DNA of 64,000 nt from Candidatus Cloacimonetes bacterium HGW-Cloacimonetes-3 (GTDB lineage Bacteria; Cloacimonadota; Cloacimonadia; Cloacimonadales; Cloacimonadaceae): the NCBI GenBank assembly GCA_002840645.1, contig PHBO01000002.1, positions 143,019 to 207,018 on the forward strand, in the 5' to 3' direction. This document shows positions 34,930 to 44,884 of the stretch, piece by piece. Each line of letters begins with the position of its first letter. The first letter of the stretch is position 1. A model generated the notes under the pieces. The model was not told the DNA's origin, made no database searches, and saw only the letters and a program-made list of their open reading frames with translations. The position numbers and the translations under genes were made by a program.

Positions 34930-36351
34930 ATGGATCAGCACTCTTTACTACAGATGATCACCGATAACGAAGTGAAAGCTATAGACCTAAAATATTGCGG
35001 TCTGGATGGCAAATGGTATCACATAACCTTTCCGGCGCGGAGAATACTGAATGTGCTGGAGCGGGGGATACCTTTTGACGGCTCTTCCATCCCCGGTATG
35101 AGGGCGGTGGAAAGCGGTGACATGGTGCTAATGCCCGATATTGAAACTGCACATATAGACCAGTTTTTCGAGACACCAACCCTTAGGATGATTTGCTCCA
35201 TCTGCGATGCAGATACCCGCATCGGGGTGAAGAAAGACCCACGCAGCGTAGCCTTAAGGGCTCAGGAATACTTGCTGTCTACAGGGATTGCAGACTCTTC
35301 GGTATGGATACCGGAGCTTGAGTTTCATCTGTTTGATACCACACAGTTTAATTCTGATTCATTCAGTTCCGGCTATACGATTACGTCCTGCCAAACAAAG
35401 GATTCACTACCTGAAGATTGGGAAGATGTGGATGCCTTAAGCCTGGATGGTGTGAAGGGTTATCACATGGATACTCCTTTTGACCAGTTCTATGAAGTGC
35501 GGCAAGAGATTGTGGATTTGATTGAAGATCAGGATATAAAAGTTCGCTATCATCATCACGAAGTGGGGCTTTCCGCTCAGCAGGAAATTGAGACTGAATT
35601 GCTGGCATTCCCACGGATATGTGATGATGTGATGATTATGAAGGACATTATCCGCCGTGCAGCCCTGGGACATGGACTTACCGCCACCTTTATGCCGAAG
35701 CCAATATACAATCATGCCGGCAATGGAATGCACTTCCATATCATGCTGCACAAGAAAGGTAAGAATGTGTTTTACAAGAAAGGCGGATATGCCGATTTAT
35801 CCAAGGAAGCAATCTGGTTCATAGGTGGAATCCTGAAACACGGGCGTGCATTGGTAGCCTTCACCAATCCATCAACTAATAGTTTTAAGAGGCTGTTACC
35901 CGGATTTGAAGCACCGGTTAAGCTGTTCTACGGCCTTGCTAACCGCAGTGCTGCCATCCGCATTCCCCGCTATGCCAATACTCCAGAAAGCAAGCGTTTT
36001 GAATTCCGTACCGGTGACGGGACATGTAACCCCTATTTCGCCATGAGCGCAATTTTGATGGCAGGGCTGGATGGAATTAAAAACAAGATAGACCCTGCTA
36101 AATACAACTTGGGACCTTTTGATGATAACGTGTATAGCTGGAGCGAGGAAAAGAAGGCGACCTTGCTTTCTATTCCTGCTGATCTGGCAGAGGCAATGCA
36201 GGCTTTGAAAGATGATCACGAATTCCTGCTGCAAGGCGGTGTTTTTAACGAAGAACTGATTGAAAGCCATATTGCTATGAAAATGAAAGAGCATGAGGCG
36301 GTTAACAGCCGACCACACCCCCATGAAATGATGCTATATTATAATCTTTGA
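34930..36351 (+). CDS. glnA: Glutamine synthetase, type I
   Basis: The 473-residue enzyme makes glutamine from glutamate, ammonia and ATP. Recognisable elements are DGSSIPGM near residue 55 (the latch region); the metal-binding stretch containing GNGMHFHIML near 270; the flexible loop region NPSTNSFKRLLPGFEAP; NRSAAIRIP; and KRFEFRTGDGTCNPYFA. Length and C-terminal region match GSI-beta. A tyrosine lies in NVYSWSEEK where the adenylylated NLYDLP tyrosine of GSI-beta sits, but the surrounding motif is altered, so regulation by adenylylation is uncertain. AGGAGAAC precedes the ATG. No PII gene is adjacent. Confidence 0.95.
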   Translation: MDQHSLLQMITDNEVKAIDLKYCGLDGKWYHITFPARRILNVLERGIPFDGSSIPGMRAVESGDMVLMPDIETAHIDQFFETPTLRMICSICDADTRIGVKKDPRSVALRAQEYLLSTGIADSSVWIPELEFHLFDTTQFNSDSFSSGYTITSCQTKDSLPEDWEDVDALSLDGVKGYHMDTPFDQFYEVRQEIVDLIEDQDIKVRYHHHEVGLSAQQEIETELLAFPRICDDVMIMKDIIRRAALGHGLTATFMPKPIYNHAGNGMHFHIMLHKKGKNVFYKKGGYADLSKEAIWFIGGILKHGRALVAFTNPSTNSFKRLLPGFEAPVKLFYGLANRSAAIRIPRYANTPESKRFEFRTGDGTCNPYFAMSAILMAGLDGIKNKIDPAKYNLGPFDDNVYSWSEEKKATLLSIPADLAEAMQALKDDHEFLLQGGVFNEELIESHIAMKMKEHEAVNSRPHPHEMMLYYNL

Positions 36352-36414
36352 TAGACTTGGAATGAGTCTTGCTGTATTATTCAGCCAGAAGTATAATAAC
36401 TTGAGGAAGTATCC

Positions 36415-39400
36415 ATGAAAATTATCACGCTTGTACTGCTCGTATGCCTTACTGCGGGGCTTGCCTTCGGATTAAATGCCGAACAAGCAATGAAATCATA
36501 CAACTCAGCATTTAGTATCGGAGCTAAAAGCTCTTCCTGGATGCAGCTGAGTTTTACGTTACCTGAATATTCTGTTACTGATGAGAATGCGGGAAGCACT
36601 AATTACAAAAAGATAGTGATTCCGGATGCAGGAACTTTGCTTGAAAGCGGTATGCCTGAGTTTCCTACTATCTCCACTTCTATTGCTATCCCCATTCATG
36701 GGAATGTAAGTATAGATGTGATTTCTTCACAGCAGCATACTATAGCTGCTTTCTTGCCCTATCCGGTTCAGCAGGGTGCTGCCATGGACAGCCCTAAGAG
36801 TTTCCTTGTTAACAGTGATTATTACCGTACTGGCGGGAACTATCCGGAAGCAGCCATACAATATAGCGATCCGATGATACTAAGAGACTTCCGAATCGTA
36901 ACCGTTCAGGTGAATCCTTTCGCTTACAATGCCCAGACCGGAGAACTGACAGTGCATGAGAATATCCAGTTCAGGCTAAATTTCAGTAATGGGTCTGGTC
37001 TGAATGAGTTGCTGGCAGAACCTGAGGCAATCTCATCCAGTTTTGCCAATATCTATGAATCGATTATCCTTAATTTCAATGATTACCGCAATCGTCTGGT
37101 ACCTAATTCCCCTCCAAAAATCCTAATGATTTATGGTAACAATACCAGTGCGGACTATTTGAACGCTATCAATGGCTTTGCTCATTGGAAAAGACAAAAA
37201 GGGGCAGATGTTATGATGGCAAGCACTGCTGCAACAGAAGCTGGCAGTTCTACAGATTCTATCCGAAACTACATTCTTTCCAAATATAACAATCTTGCCA
37301 CACGTCCCGATTTTGTTGTCCTTATTGGAGACGTTTCAGGAACATATTCCATACCAGCCTATACTGTTAGTGGTGGTGGGGGAGATTACCCCTATACACA
37401 TCTGGCAGGTAATGATCTTTTGGGAGATTGCATAATTGGGCGCATCTCGGCAGAAAACTTGTCTGAACTCACCACAATCTTCACTAAGATATACCTTTAT
37501 GAAAAAGACATCAACCTTGCTACTGCCGGTTGGCTAAACAAGATGTTATTAGTTGGGGACTGGGATCCTTCTGGAATCTCCACAGTATACATCAGCAAGT
37601 ATATAAAAGAGCTTAGCTTGCTCACAAACCCGAATTATACATATACGGAAATTTATGGGTCTGCGCCTGCTGCTGCGAATTTAAACACTGCTCTATCACA
37701 GGGAGTTGGGTTCTTTAGCTTTCGTGGGTATTTAGGTATGAGCGGGTGGTCACCTTCTGCTTCATCATTGAGCAATAGTTACCGGCTTCCTCATGCGGTA
37801 ATTATTACATGTGGAACTGGCAATTATGCCACAGGAACGGGTACGACTGAAGCATTTATAAGGCTTGGTACTAGCGGAGATCCCAAAGGTGCGGTTACTG
37901 CAATCGGCATGAGTACTTCCAGCACGCATACTACATTCAACAACGTGTTACATGGTGGCATATTCGACGGTGTATTTGTGCACAATATGCGCACCATGGG
38001 TGAAGCCAACCTGCACGGTAGGCTGTACATGCACCAGATATTTGGTGTATCGTCCCCGAGTAATGTCCAGTCTTTCACACATTGGTGCAACCTGATGGGT
38101 GATCCTACCATGGAAGTGTTTACCGGTAACCCTAACTTCTTTAATGTTACAACAGAAACCTCAATATCATTAGGTTTAAGCCTATTTGATGTAGTTGTCC
38201 GTGATAGTGCTAATATTCCTGTGGCAGGTGTAGCCGTAACCCTTAGCAACGGAACTACTATATTTTCCCGTGGTTTTACTGGGGAAGATGGAAGCGTAAT
38301 ATTAATCCTGCCAGGTGACATGGTAGCCGGAGATGCCGTGCTAACTGTGAGCAATCATAACTTCAAACCCAAGCAGATTACCATTCCCATAATTGATGTC
38401 CCCACTCTTGTTCCCGCCACCATTGTTATCGATGATGACAACAGTGGCGCATCGGTAGGTAATGGAAACGGTTTAGCCGGAAACGGTGAGACGATAGAGA
38501 TACTCTTTGGTTTACGCAACACCGGTACAAGCACTTTTAACGGAATCTCCGGGACAATCAGTTCCGAAAGCCCATATGTTACTATCTTAAATTCTGCTAT
38601 CAGTTATCCTGCGATAGTAAGTGGAGAATTTGCTTTTAACACCGATCCTACGGTCATTCAAATAGCTCCCAATACTCCTCATGAAACCATGCTTCGCATC
38701 CACCTTAGTCTTACGGATGCTAATTCTAACTCGTATGAAGTATCTGAATTTATCCCTGTTGAAGCGCCCAAGATGAAATACATATCGAACATAGTTATAG
38801 ACAATAACAACCAAGTTCTTGATCCGGGAGAAGTAGCGGAATTCAGCGTTACTGTGAAGAACAACGGCGCAGGTTCAATATCGGATGTAAATGCTACCCT
38901 ATACACATTAAATGATATGCTGTCTATCAGCGATAATGAGGCTTTTTTTGGTGAGATACCTGCCGGTACTGAGGTAACCTGCGGAATTGATAGGTTCATG
39001 CTAAATGCCCGCCCTGAGGCTTTACCTGGGATGATAATGCCCTTGCAAATGAAACTGTACAATGCTTCCGGTTTTGAGCAGTATATAGATTTCTCGATAA
39101 CCTTGGGAGAAGTGACTATTCACGATCCCCTGGGTCCTGATTCCTATGGCTATGTTATCTACGATTGGCTTGATATTGGTTATGCTGACGTTCCTGTTTA
39201 CGATTGGCACGAGATTGCTCCGGCATTAGGTGGTTTGGGAACTGCATTAACGATTAATGATGGATATGCCAGTAATGATGAAGGTGATCAAGTTGGGGCA
39301 GTATCGCTTGCAGTAGTTAGCTTGCCCTTCCCCTTCCAGTTCTATGGCAGGCTATACGAACAGATCACAGTATGTTCCAATGGCTTCATAGCCATGGGCG

Positions 39401-41877
39401 AAACTGCCAATGCAGAGTTTCGTAACTTCCGTCTTCCGGGAGCTATGGGACCCAGCCCCATGATTGCAGCTTTCTGGGATGATCTCGCCACTGTAAGTGG
39501 CAGTGGCATCTACACCTATTATAACATTAATAACCAAACCTTCACCATAGAATGGTACAATATGCGTAATGGTGGAGGAAATGGAACCTCACCTGAGACT
39601 TTCCAAATTATCCTACACAACCAAACCGCCTACCCCACCAGTTTTGGGGACGGGCCTATAAAGATTCAATATCACACATTTAACAATATCGATTCACAAT
39701 CCGGTAATGAGCACGGCAACTATTGCACCATTGGTATTGAGGATCACACCGGCAGAGTAGGTTTGGAGTATTCATTCAATAATGTTTATCCCACTGCTGC
39801 TGCCCCGCTTAGCAACCGCAAAGCAATCTACATTACTAATGCTCCCACATATCATCTTGCCTCACATTTGATAATAGACGGTACTTTCCTGGATGATGAT
39901 AACAATAATGGCGTGTGCGAACCGGGTGAACAAGTTGACTTGGGTGTAAGCATTCATAATTCGGGTAACTTGATAACTGATGAAGTGATTGCGCAGCTTT
40001 CCACCTTAAGTCCTTATGTTACCCTCAGCAACTCTACTTCCTTGTATTATCCTGTATTACCGGCAGAAAGTGCAGTGAACCGCAGTCCCTTCAGCTTCCT
40101 TGTTTCTCCCACATGCCCAGATGGCGAAGTGCTGAACTTTACCTTAAATTTAAGTGCTGGAGAAAACCATTGGACAAGGTTCTTTAGTTTCCAGGTAGAA
40201 GCATCTCATCTTAGGTATCATTCTTACATGGTGGATGATCAAGCTACCAATTTCAATGGTGTTATAGAGACTGGAGAAATTGCTAACCTCATTGTAAACT
40301 TGCAGAACCAATCTGAAGTAGCTGCTTCTGATATCTCCGTATCGCTTAGCTCTACAAACACTCAGGTTCAGATACTTAATCCCCTGCTTACCTTGGAGAG
40401 TATTTCTCCTAACAATATCCTCCAGCTTGGTTTCGGGATTGATGTTACCAATGTATCGGCTTCAGTAACCGTGCTTCCTTTCCATATCACTGCAAGCGGA
40501 GCTAATGGAACCCTTCTTACTGCCGATTTTCAGGTACCTTTCAACAATCCTGATATAAACCTGGATTTTGATCTTAATAACGGGAGTTTCGTGCCAGAGA
40601 CAGGTTGGTCTTGGGGAACGCCTACCCAGTACACACCTCATTCCGGGCAAAAGCTTTGGGCAACCAATCTTAGTGGTAATTATCCCAATCTGGTACAATA
40701 CAACCTTTATACGCCACAGTATTTGCTAAGTACCGGCAGCGTTTTGAGCTTCTATCATCGTTATGCTTTCGAGAGTAACTTTGATGGAGCTAATGTGTCT
40801 ATCTCCACCGATGGCGGCGAATCCTGGACAATCATCGCTCCTCTTGGCGGATACAATGGCACTAACCTCAATGGCTTGAATGGAGAAGTGGGCTGGACTG
40901 GAACCGTTTCAGGCTGGCTTAATCCCAGCTTCAATCTTAGCCAATATGAGGGGCAGGCAGTGATGTTCCGTTTCCGTTTTGGCTCTGATGCTGGCACGTC
41001 AAACACCGGCTGGTTTGTGGATGATTTTATGCTTAGCGGCGTGAACAATAAGCAAGGCTACCTGCATGGTATCGTGTTTCCCACCTCCGGAATCAGCCCC
41101 ACAAAATCCCGAGTTAGCTCCAACCAACGCTACACAGCCATACCGGATGCCGAAGGAAACTTCAAGCTATTCCTGCCTAATGGAACCCACAGCGTGGTAG
41201 CCAGCATAGCTCACCACCAATCTTCCATGCTAAATAACCTGATAATCAATCCTGCTAATCCGGTGCATTACACCGAGTTTACTCTTATTGATCTGCCCAA
41301 ACCGCTGAACCCCAGCTACAATGTTAACAACGAAAGCGGATTACTGAACATATCGTGGGCAGTGCCGCTCGAACCCGTATTACCTGTGATTGGTTATAAT
41401 GTATATCGCAGGTTTGATTCCGGTCCTTATGTTAAATTAAGCACCGTGGAAGGCACTACATACACTGAAACCCTGGAGCAGATTGGCGCATACAAATTCT
41501 ACATTTGTGTGCAATATCAGAATGTGGAAGGAAGCCCAAGTGATGTACTTGCATTCAACTTCCCCAATAGTTCCAACCCACAGGATAACAGCCCCGTAGT
41601 GGTAACAAAACTTGATGGAAACTATCCCAATCCATTTAACCCTACCACCACCTTATCCTTCTCCCTCGCGAAAGCAGGTAGAGCTACCATTGCCATCTAT
41701 AACCTCAAAGGACAGCTTGTTAAGCGCCTTGTGGATGGTGAGTTTAACAGTGGAGACCATAGAGTGGTATGGAACGGTTTGGATGAAAACAACCGCAGTG
41801 TTTCTTCTGGAATGTACTTCTACCGCATGGAAAGCGGTAGTTACAAAGCAGTTAAGAAGATGCTGTTGATGAAATAA
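36415..41877 (+). CDS. Giant secreted C25 (gingipain-like) surface protein with type IX-style tail
   Basis: The 1820-residue protein has a signal peptide (ITLVLLVCLTAGLAFG). A propeptide-like N-terminal region is followed by a peptidase C25-like domain (about 235-570) with VVLIGD, a candidate nucleophile C466 (IITCGTGNYA) and MGDPTMEVF. Where gingipains have the catalytic His (GHG) this protein has RGY439LGMSGW; H505 in SSTHTTFNN is the nearest alternative. Several Ig-like/CARDB repeats, a MAM or choice-of-anchor-J-like jelly roll (about 1380-1545) and an FN3 domain follow. The C-terminal sorting domain has NYPNPFNPTTT and ends KMLLMK. A surface protease or an inactive adhesin are both possible. 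Confidence 0.85.
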   Translation: MKIITLVLLVCLTAGLAFGLNAEQAMKSYNSAFSIGAKSSSWMQLSFTLPEYSVTDENAGSTNYKKIVIPDAGTLLESGMPEFPTISTSIAIPIHGNVSIDVISSQQHTIAAFLPYPVQQGAAMDSPKSFLVNSDYYRTGGNYPEAAIQYSDPMILRDFRIVTVQVNPFAYNAQTGELTVHENIQFRLNFSNGSGLNELLAEPEAISSSFANIYESIILNFNDYRNRLVPNSPPKILMIYGNNTSADYLNAINGFAHWKRQKGADVMMASTAATEAGSSTDSIRNYILSKYNNLATRPDFVVLIGDVSGTYSIPAYTVSGGGGDYPYTHLAGNDLLGDCIIGRISAENLSELTTIFTKIYLYEKDINLATAGWLNKMLLVGDWDPSGISTVYISKYIKELSLLTNPNYTYTEIYGSAPAAANLNTALSQGVGFFSFRGYLGMSGWSPSASSLSNSYRLPHAVIITCGTGNYATGTGTTEAFIRLGTSGDPKGAVTAIGMSTSSTHTTFNNVLHGGIFDGVFVHNMRTMGEANLHGRLYMHQIFGVSSPSNVQSFTHWCNLMGDPTMEVFTGNPNFFNVTTETSISLGLSLFDVVVRDSANIPVAGVAVTLSNGTTIFSRGFTGEDGSVILILPGDMVAGDAVLTVSNHNFKPKQITIPIIDVPTLVPATIVIDDDNSGASVGNGNGLAGNGETIEILFGLRNTGTSTFNGISGTISSESPYVTILNSAISYPAIVSGEFAFNTDPTVIQIAPNTPHETMLRIHLSLTDANSNSYEVSEFIPVEAPKMKYISNIVIDNNNQVLDPGEVAEFSVTVKNNGAGSISDVNATLYTLNDMLSISDNEAFFGEIPAGTEVTCGIDRFMLNARPEALPGMIMPLQMKLYNASGFEQYIDFSITLGEVTIHDPLGPDSYGYVIYDWLDIGYADVPVYDWHEIAPALGGLGTALTINDGYASNDEGDQVGAVSLAVVSLPFPFQFYGRLYEQITVCSNGFIAMGETANAEFRNFRLPGAMGPSPMIAAFWDDLATVSGSGIYTYYNINNQTFTIEWYNMRNGGGNGTSPETFQIILHNQTAYPTSFGDGPIKIQYHTFNNIDSQSGNEHGNYCTIGIEDHTGRVGLEYSFNNVYPTAAAPLSNRKAIYITNAPTYHLASHLIIDGTFLDDDNNNGVCEPGEQVDLGVSIHNSGNLITDEVIAQLSTLSPYVTLSNSTSLYYPVLPAESAVNRSPFSFLVSPTCPDGEVLNFTLNLSAGENHWTRFFSFQVEASHLRYHSYMVDDQATNFNGVIETGEIANLIVNLQNQSEVAASDISVSLSSTNTQVQILNPLLTLESISPNNILQLGFGIDVTNVSASVTVLPFHITASGANGTLLTADFQVPFNNPDINLDFDLNNGSFVPETGWSWGTPTQYTPHSGQKLWATNLSGNYPNLVQYNLYTPQYLLSTGSVLSFYHRYAFESNFDGANVSISTDGGESWTIIAPLGGYNGTNLNGLNGEVGWTGTVSGWLNPSFNLSQYEGQAVMFRFRFGSDAGTSNTGWFVDDFMLSGVNNKQGYLHGIVFPTSGISPTKSRVSSNQRYTAIPDAEGNFKLFLPNGTHSVVASIAHHQSSMLNNLIINPANPVHYTEFTLIDLPKPLNPSYNVNNESGLLNISWAVPLEPVLPVIGYNVYRRFDSGPYVKLSTVEGTTYTETLEQIGAYKFYICVQYQNVEGSPSDVLAFNFPNSSNPQDNSPVVVTKLDGNYPNPFNPTTTLSFSLAKAGRATIAIYNLKGQLVKRLVDGEFNSGDHRVVWNGLDENNRSVSSGMYFYRMESGSYKAVKKMLLMK

Positions 41878-41897
41878 CAACAATAAACTAACATAAT

Positions 41898-41925
41898 AAG
41901 GGCGGGGATTTTCCCCGCCCTTAAT
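41898..41925 (+). terminator. Terminator after the C25-like gene
   Basis: An 11-bp stem, AAGGGCGGGGA with TCCCCGCCCTT around TT, is followed by a weak T-rich run (AATTGTATT). It lies 20 bases after the stop codon. Confidence 0.8.
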
Positions 41926-41934
41926 TGTATTGCT

Positions 41935-41968
41935 AAAAAAAGGTGAAGCTCTAAGCTCCACCTTTGTA
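41935..41968 (-). terminator. Terminator of argF
   Basis: On the minus strand AAGGTGGAGCTT pairs with AGCTTCACCTT and is followed by a T run (positions 41940-41935). It lies 26 bases beyond the argF stop codon, back to back with the terminator of the convergent gene. Confidence 0.8.
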
Positions 41969-41993
41969 TTATCTTACTTATCTTACTATTTGT

Positions 41994-42995
41994 CTATGCG
42001 CCTAAAGTAGCCACCATAACTGCTTTGATGGTGTGCATACGGTTCTCCGCTTCGTCAAAGACCACACTATTTGGTCCTTCGAAAACATCATCACTCACTT
42101 CCATGGATTTTAAGCCGAATTTCTCATTTATCTGTTTTCCAACCACTGTTTTAAGATCGTGGAAAGCAGGCAGGCAATGCATAAACAGCGTAGTTGATTT
42201 TCCTGTTTTCTTCATCATCTCCGCATTCACCTGATACGGTTTCAGCAGTTTAATGCGGCTTTCCCACACGGAATCAGGCTCGCCCATGCTTACCCAAACG
42301 TCCGTATAGATCACGTCTGCGCCTTTCACGCCTTTGGCGATATCGTCGGTAATGGTAATCTTGGCACCGGTTTCTTTGGCAACAGCCTGACATTTCGCCA
42401 ACAGTTTCTTTTCCGGGAACAGGCTTTTCGGGGCAACGATCCTGAAATCCATCCCTGTCTTGCAAGCGCCTATCATCAGGGCGTTGGCAACGTTATTACG
42501 TCCATCACCGGCATACACGAAGGTCATTTCTTCCGTGGGCTTGTTCAGGTGCTCCATAGCAGTCATGAAATCCGCCAAAACCTGCGTGGGGTGGTCTTCT
42601 GTGGTAAGTCCGTTCCACACGGGCACGCCTGCGTATTTCGCCAGTTCTTCCACGATTTCCTGTCCGTAACCGCGGTATTCGATGCCATCATACATTCTGC
42701 CTAAAACTCTTGCAGTGTCTGCAATGGATTCCTTTTTCCCCATCTGGCTGCCGGTTGGTCCCAGATAGGTTACGTGTGCGCCCTGATCCAGCGCGGCAAC
42801 TTCGAAGGCACAGCGCGTACGGGTGCTGTCCTTTTCGAAGATGAGGGCAATATTCTTTCCTTTCAGCTTCTGCTGTTCGGTACCGGCGTACTTTGCCTTT
42901 TTAAGATCAAGGGACAGATCAAGCAAAAACTTAATCTCCTTGGGACTAAAATCCATCAGGGTAAGAAAGTGTCTGTTTCTAAGGTTAAAAGCCAT
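41994..42995 (-). CDS. argF: Ornithine carbamoyltransferase
   Basis: The 333-residue enzyme converts ornithine and carbamoyl phosphate to citrulline, or the reverse in arginine catabolism. The carbamoyl-phosphate motif STRTR is in [24 protein letters not shown] is intact, and the ornithine-site motif HCLPAFHD is the OTCase form, distinguishing it from other carbamoyltransferases. ATG 42995 follows AAGGAG at good spacing; the open frame extending to 43121 is not used. No other arginine gene is adjacent, so biosynthetic and catabolic (arginine deiminase-type) roles cannot be separated. It is monocistronic. Confidence 0.95.
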   Translation of the reverse strand: MAFNLRNRHFLTLMDFSPKEIKFLLDLSLDLKKAKYAGTEQQKLKGKNIALIFEKDSTRTRCAFEVAALDQGAHVTYLGPTGSQMGKKESIADTARVLGRMYDGIEYRGYGQEIVEELAKYAGVPVWNGLTTEDHPTQVLADFMTAMEHLNKPTEEMTFVYAGDGRNNVANALMIGACKTGMDFRIVAPKSLFPEKKLLAKCQAVAKETGAKITITDDIAKGVKGADVIYTDVWVSMGEPDSVWESRIKLLKPYQVNAEMMKKTGKSTTLFMHCLPAFHDLKTVVGKQINEKFGLKSMEVSDDVFEGPNSVVFDEAENRMHTIKAVMVATLGA

Positions 42996-43251
42996 GGTTA
43001 TCTCCTTTGTTATTATGTGTTTATTAAGTAAAGCCAGTTTAATTAATCCTTGTTTTTGGGCAAGAAGTATTTTCCTTTTTCTCTGCTGCCACATCCCTAT
43101 CATTACCCACCCACACCTCACAAAGAAAGGTTAAAGTAAGGTTTGCCAAGGCTTTTTATCCTTGGAATAATGCAATTACAGGATAATTCACTACTCTTCC
43201 ATTACACATATCTTTAAGACACCCTAAAGAACCACCACACTCTTGCCGGCA

Positions 43252-43302
43252 GATTCCCGGAGGATTCCCGGACTAAGTGCGGGAATCCTCCGGGAATCGC
43301 CA
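43252..43302. repeat. Palindromic array of 11-nt units (array E)
   Basis: Units GATTCCCGGAG and GATTCCCGGAC are followed, after seven bases, by GGGAATCCTCC and GGGAATCGCCA. Perfect 19-bp arms are 43252-43270 and 43280-43298. An outer AACCACC...GGTGGTT pair extends the hairpin. It lies in the divergent gap between argF and the TolC gene; nothing else is seen between 43303 and 43629. Confidence 0.9.
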
Positions 43303-43629
43303 CGCAGTTCACCGGTGGTTTTTAAGGATATAACAATGGTATAACAGGGCAATATATTGGTACACTATAGTTTAACAAGTAATCATCAGGAAATATGCAA
43401 AATCCTGCATAGGAGCCTTCTATATTATTAACCAATGCACCCATCAGGTAAGAATCCTGAATATTTATCTTGCCCAAATATAGCACTTACAGATATTGGT
43501 ATAAAATCACCTTGAGTTACGCTGTATTTATTTTGCAGGTTTCTCAGTTCTGGGGAGTATAATAAGCAGCCACCACAGTGGAGACTGGCGAAGTTTTACA
43601 TATTTAGAAATTAGATGAATAGAGGGAAC

Positions 43630-44874
43630 ATGAAACGCTTAGCAATCCTAATCTTGATGCTTCCGGTGTTATTAGCAGCCGGAGAGTACAGCCTGGATGA
43701 CATGATCCAATACGGGCTGAAGAACAGCTATACCATTCAGAAGAATGAGCTTAGTGCCTATTCTTCTGCCAGCAGCTTGAGATCGGCAAAGTGGAATCTG
43801 TTGCCGGAGGCTGCTGTAAGTGCGAATGTGGATAAAGATTTTGATCCTGTGGTGCCGGGTAATGACCTTAGCAGTTCCGCAGGCTTCTCGGTATCTAAAA
43901 CTATCAGTCTGAACGATGCAGCCTACTTCAACTACCGCTTTGCCTCACTTGATAATCAAAGTGCGCTGTTAAGACTGAATGAGGGCTACAGAAGTTATGC
44001 CTTTGCGGTGTTCAATGCATATATGGAAGCACTTGCTTCCGGAAAACGCCTAAGCTCACTGGAAGAAAATCTGGCGATACAGACCAGGGTGTGGGAGCAG
44101 AGCAAAGTGATGCTCCAGCTTGGCAAGACGACACCCTTTGAGGTGAAGCAAAGCGAGATTGCGGTGATGAACAGCCGTATCAGCATTATCCAACTGCAAA
44201 ACTCCATTTCCACGGCACGCAGCAGACTGTTTGCTCTGGTGCAAATGCCGGATGAGGGTTTTCCTCTTGCGGATGTGGAGGTAAATATCGATAAGGAATT
44301 ACCGGAATTCACCACCGCAGAGATAAGTGAACTACAACTGCTTCAGCAAGATATCAAACGTAACGACCTCAGTATGAAGCAGGGCTTTCTGGATAAATTC
44401 CCGCAGGTTTCTGTGGGTTACAACTACAATCGCAGAGTGGGCGGGGCAGATTTTGATTTTGACACCTACAGCGGTAGCCATGGGGTGAATCTTTCCTTAT
44501 CATACTCGCTTTGGAATCACTTCCGCAATGGTGAATCGGCAACCCGCACCAAGATAAGCAGACAACTATCTCAAATTGCTTACGACGATAAGTCCGATCA
44601 ATTGAAACGGGATTATGACAATATGACCCAAGAACTGCAATACCTTGTGCGGCTGGATGAGCTGTACAACGAAAAGTTAACCCAATCCAGAGAACAGATT
44701 AAGCAAGCGGAAGAACGTTATCGCTTGGGCTTGATTCAGCTTCTGGAACTGGATAAAACACGTACGGACTATATTGATGCGGATATAGCGTATTATGCCA
44801 ACCGATATCAGATAATCCAAAAGCAAGAAGCTATGAATCAGCTTCTGTCTAAGCAAATACTTGGGAAATGGTAA
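43630..44874 (+). CDS. TolC-family outer-membrane efflux protein
   Basis: ATG 43630 follows AGAGGG and gives a signal peptide (LAILILMLPVLLAAG); the ATG five codons earlier is less likely. The mature part of about 395 residues has the two-fold alpha-helical barrel pattern of outer-membrane factors, with long heptad-like stretches (LSSLEENLAIQTRVWEQS; EQIKQAEERYRLGLIQLLEL, the conserved 'YxxGxxxxxELL' repeat end). It forms the outer-membrane duct for the MacA/MacB-like genes that follow 10 bases downstream. Confidence 0.9.
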   Translation: MKRLAILILMLPVLLAAGEYSLDDMIQYGLKNSYTIQKNELSAYSSASSLRSAKWNLLPEAAVSANVDKDFDPVVPGNDLSSSAGFSVSKTISLNDAAYFNYRFASLDNQSALLRLNEGYRSYAFAVFNAYMEALASGKRLSSLEENLAIQTRVWEQSKVMLQLGKTTPFEVKQSEIAVMNSRISIIQLQNSISTARSRLFALVQMPDEGFPLADVEVNIDKELPEFTTAEISELQLLQQDIKRNDLSMKQGFLDKFPQVSVGYNYNRRVGGADFDFDTYSGSHGVNLSLSYSLWNHFRNGESATRTKISRQLSQIAYDDKSDQLKRDYDNMTQELQYLVRLDELYNEKLTQSREQIKQAEERYRLGLIQLLELDKTRTDYIDADIAYYANRYQIIQKQEAMNQLLSKQILGKW

Positions 44875-44884
44875 GTAAGACAAA

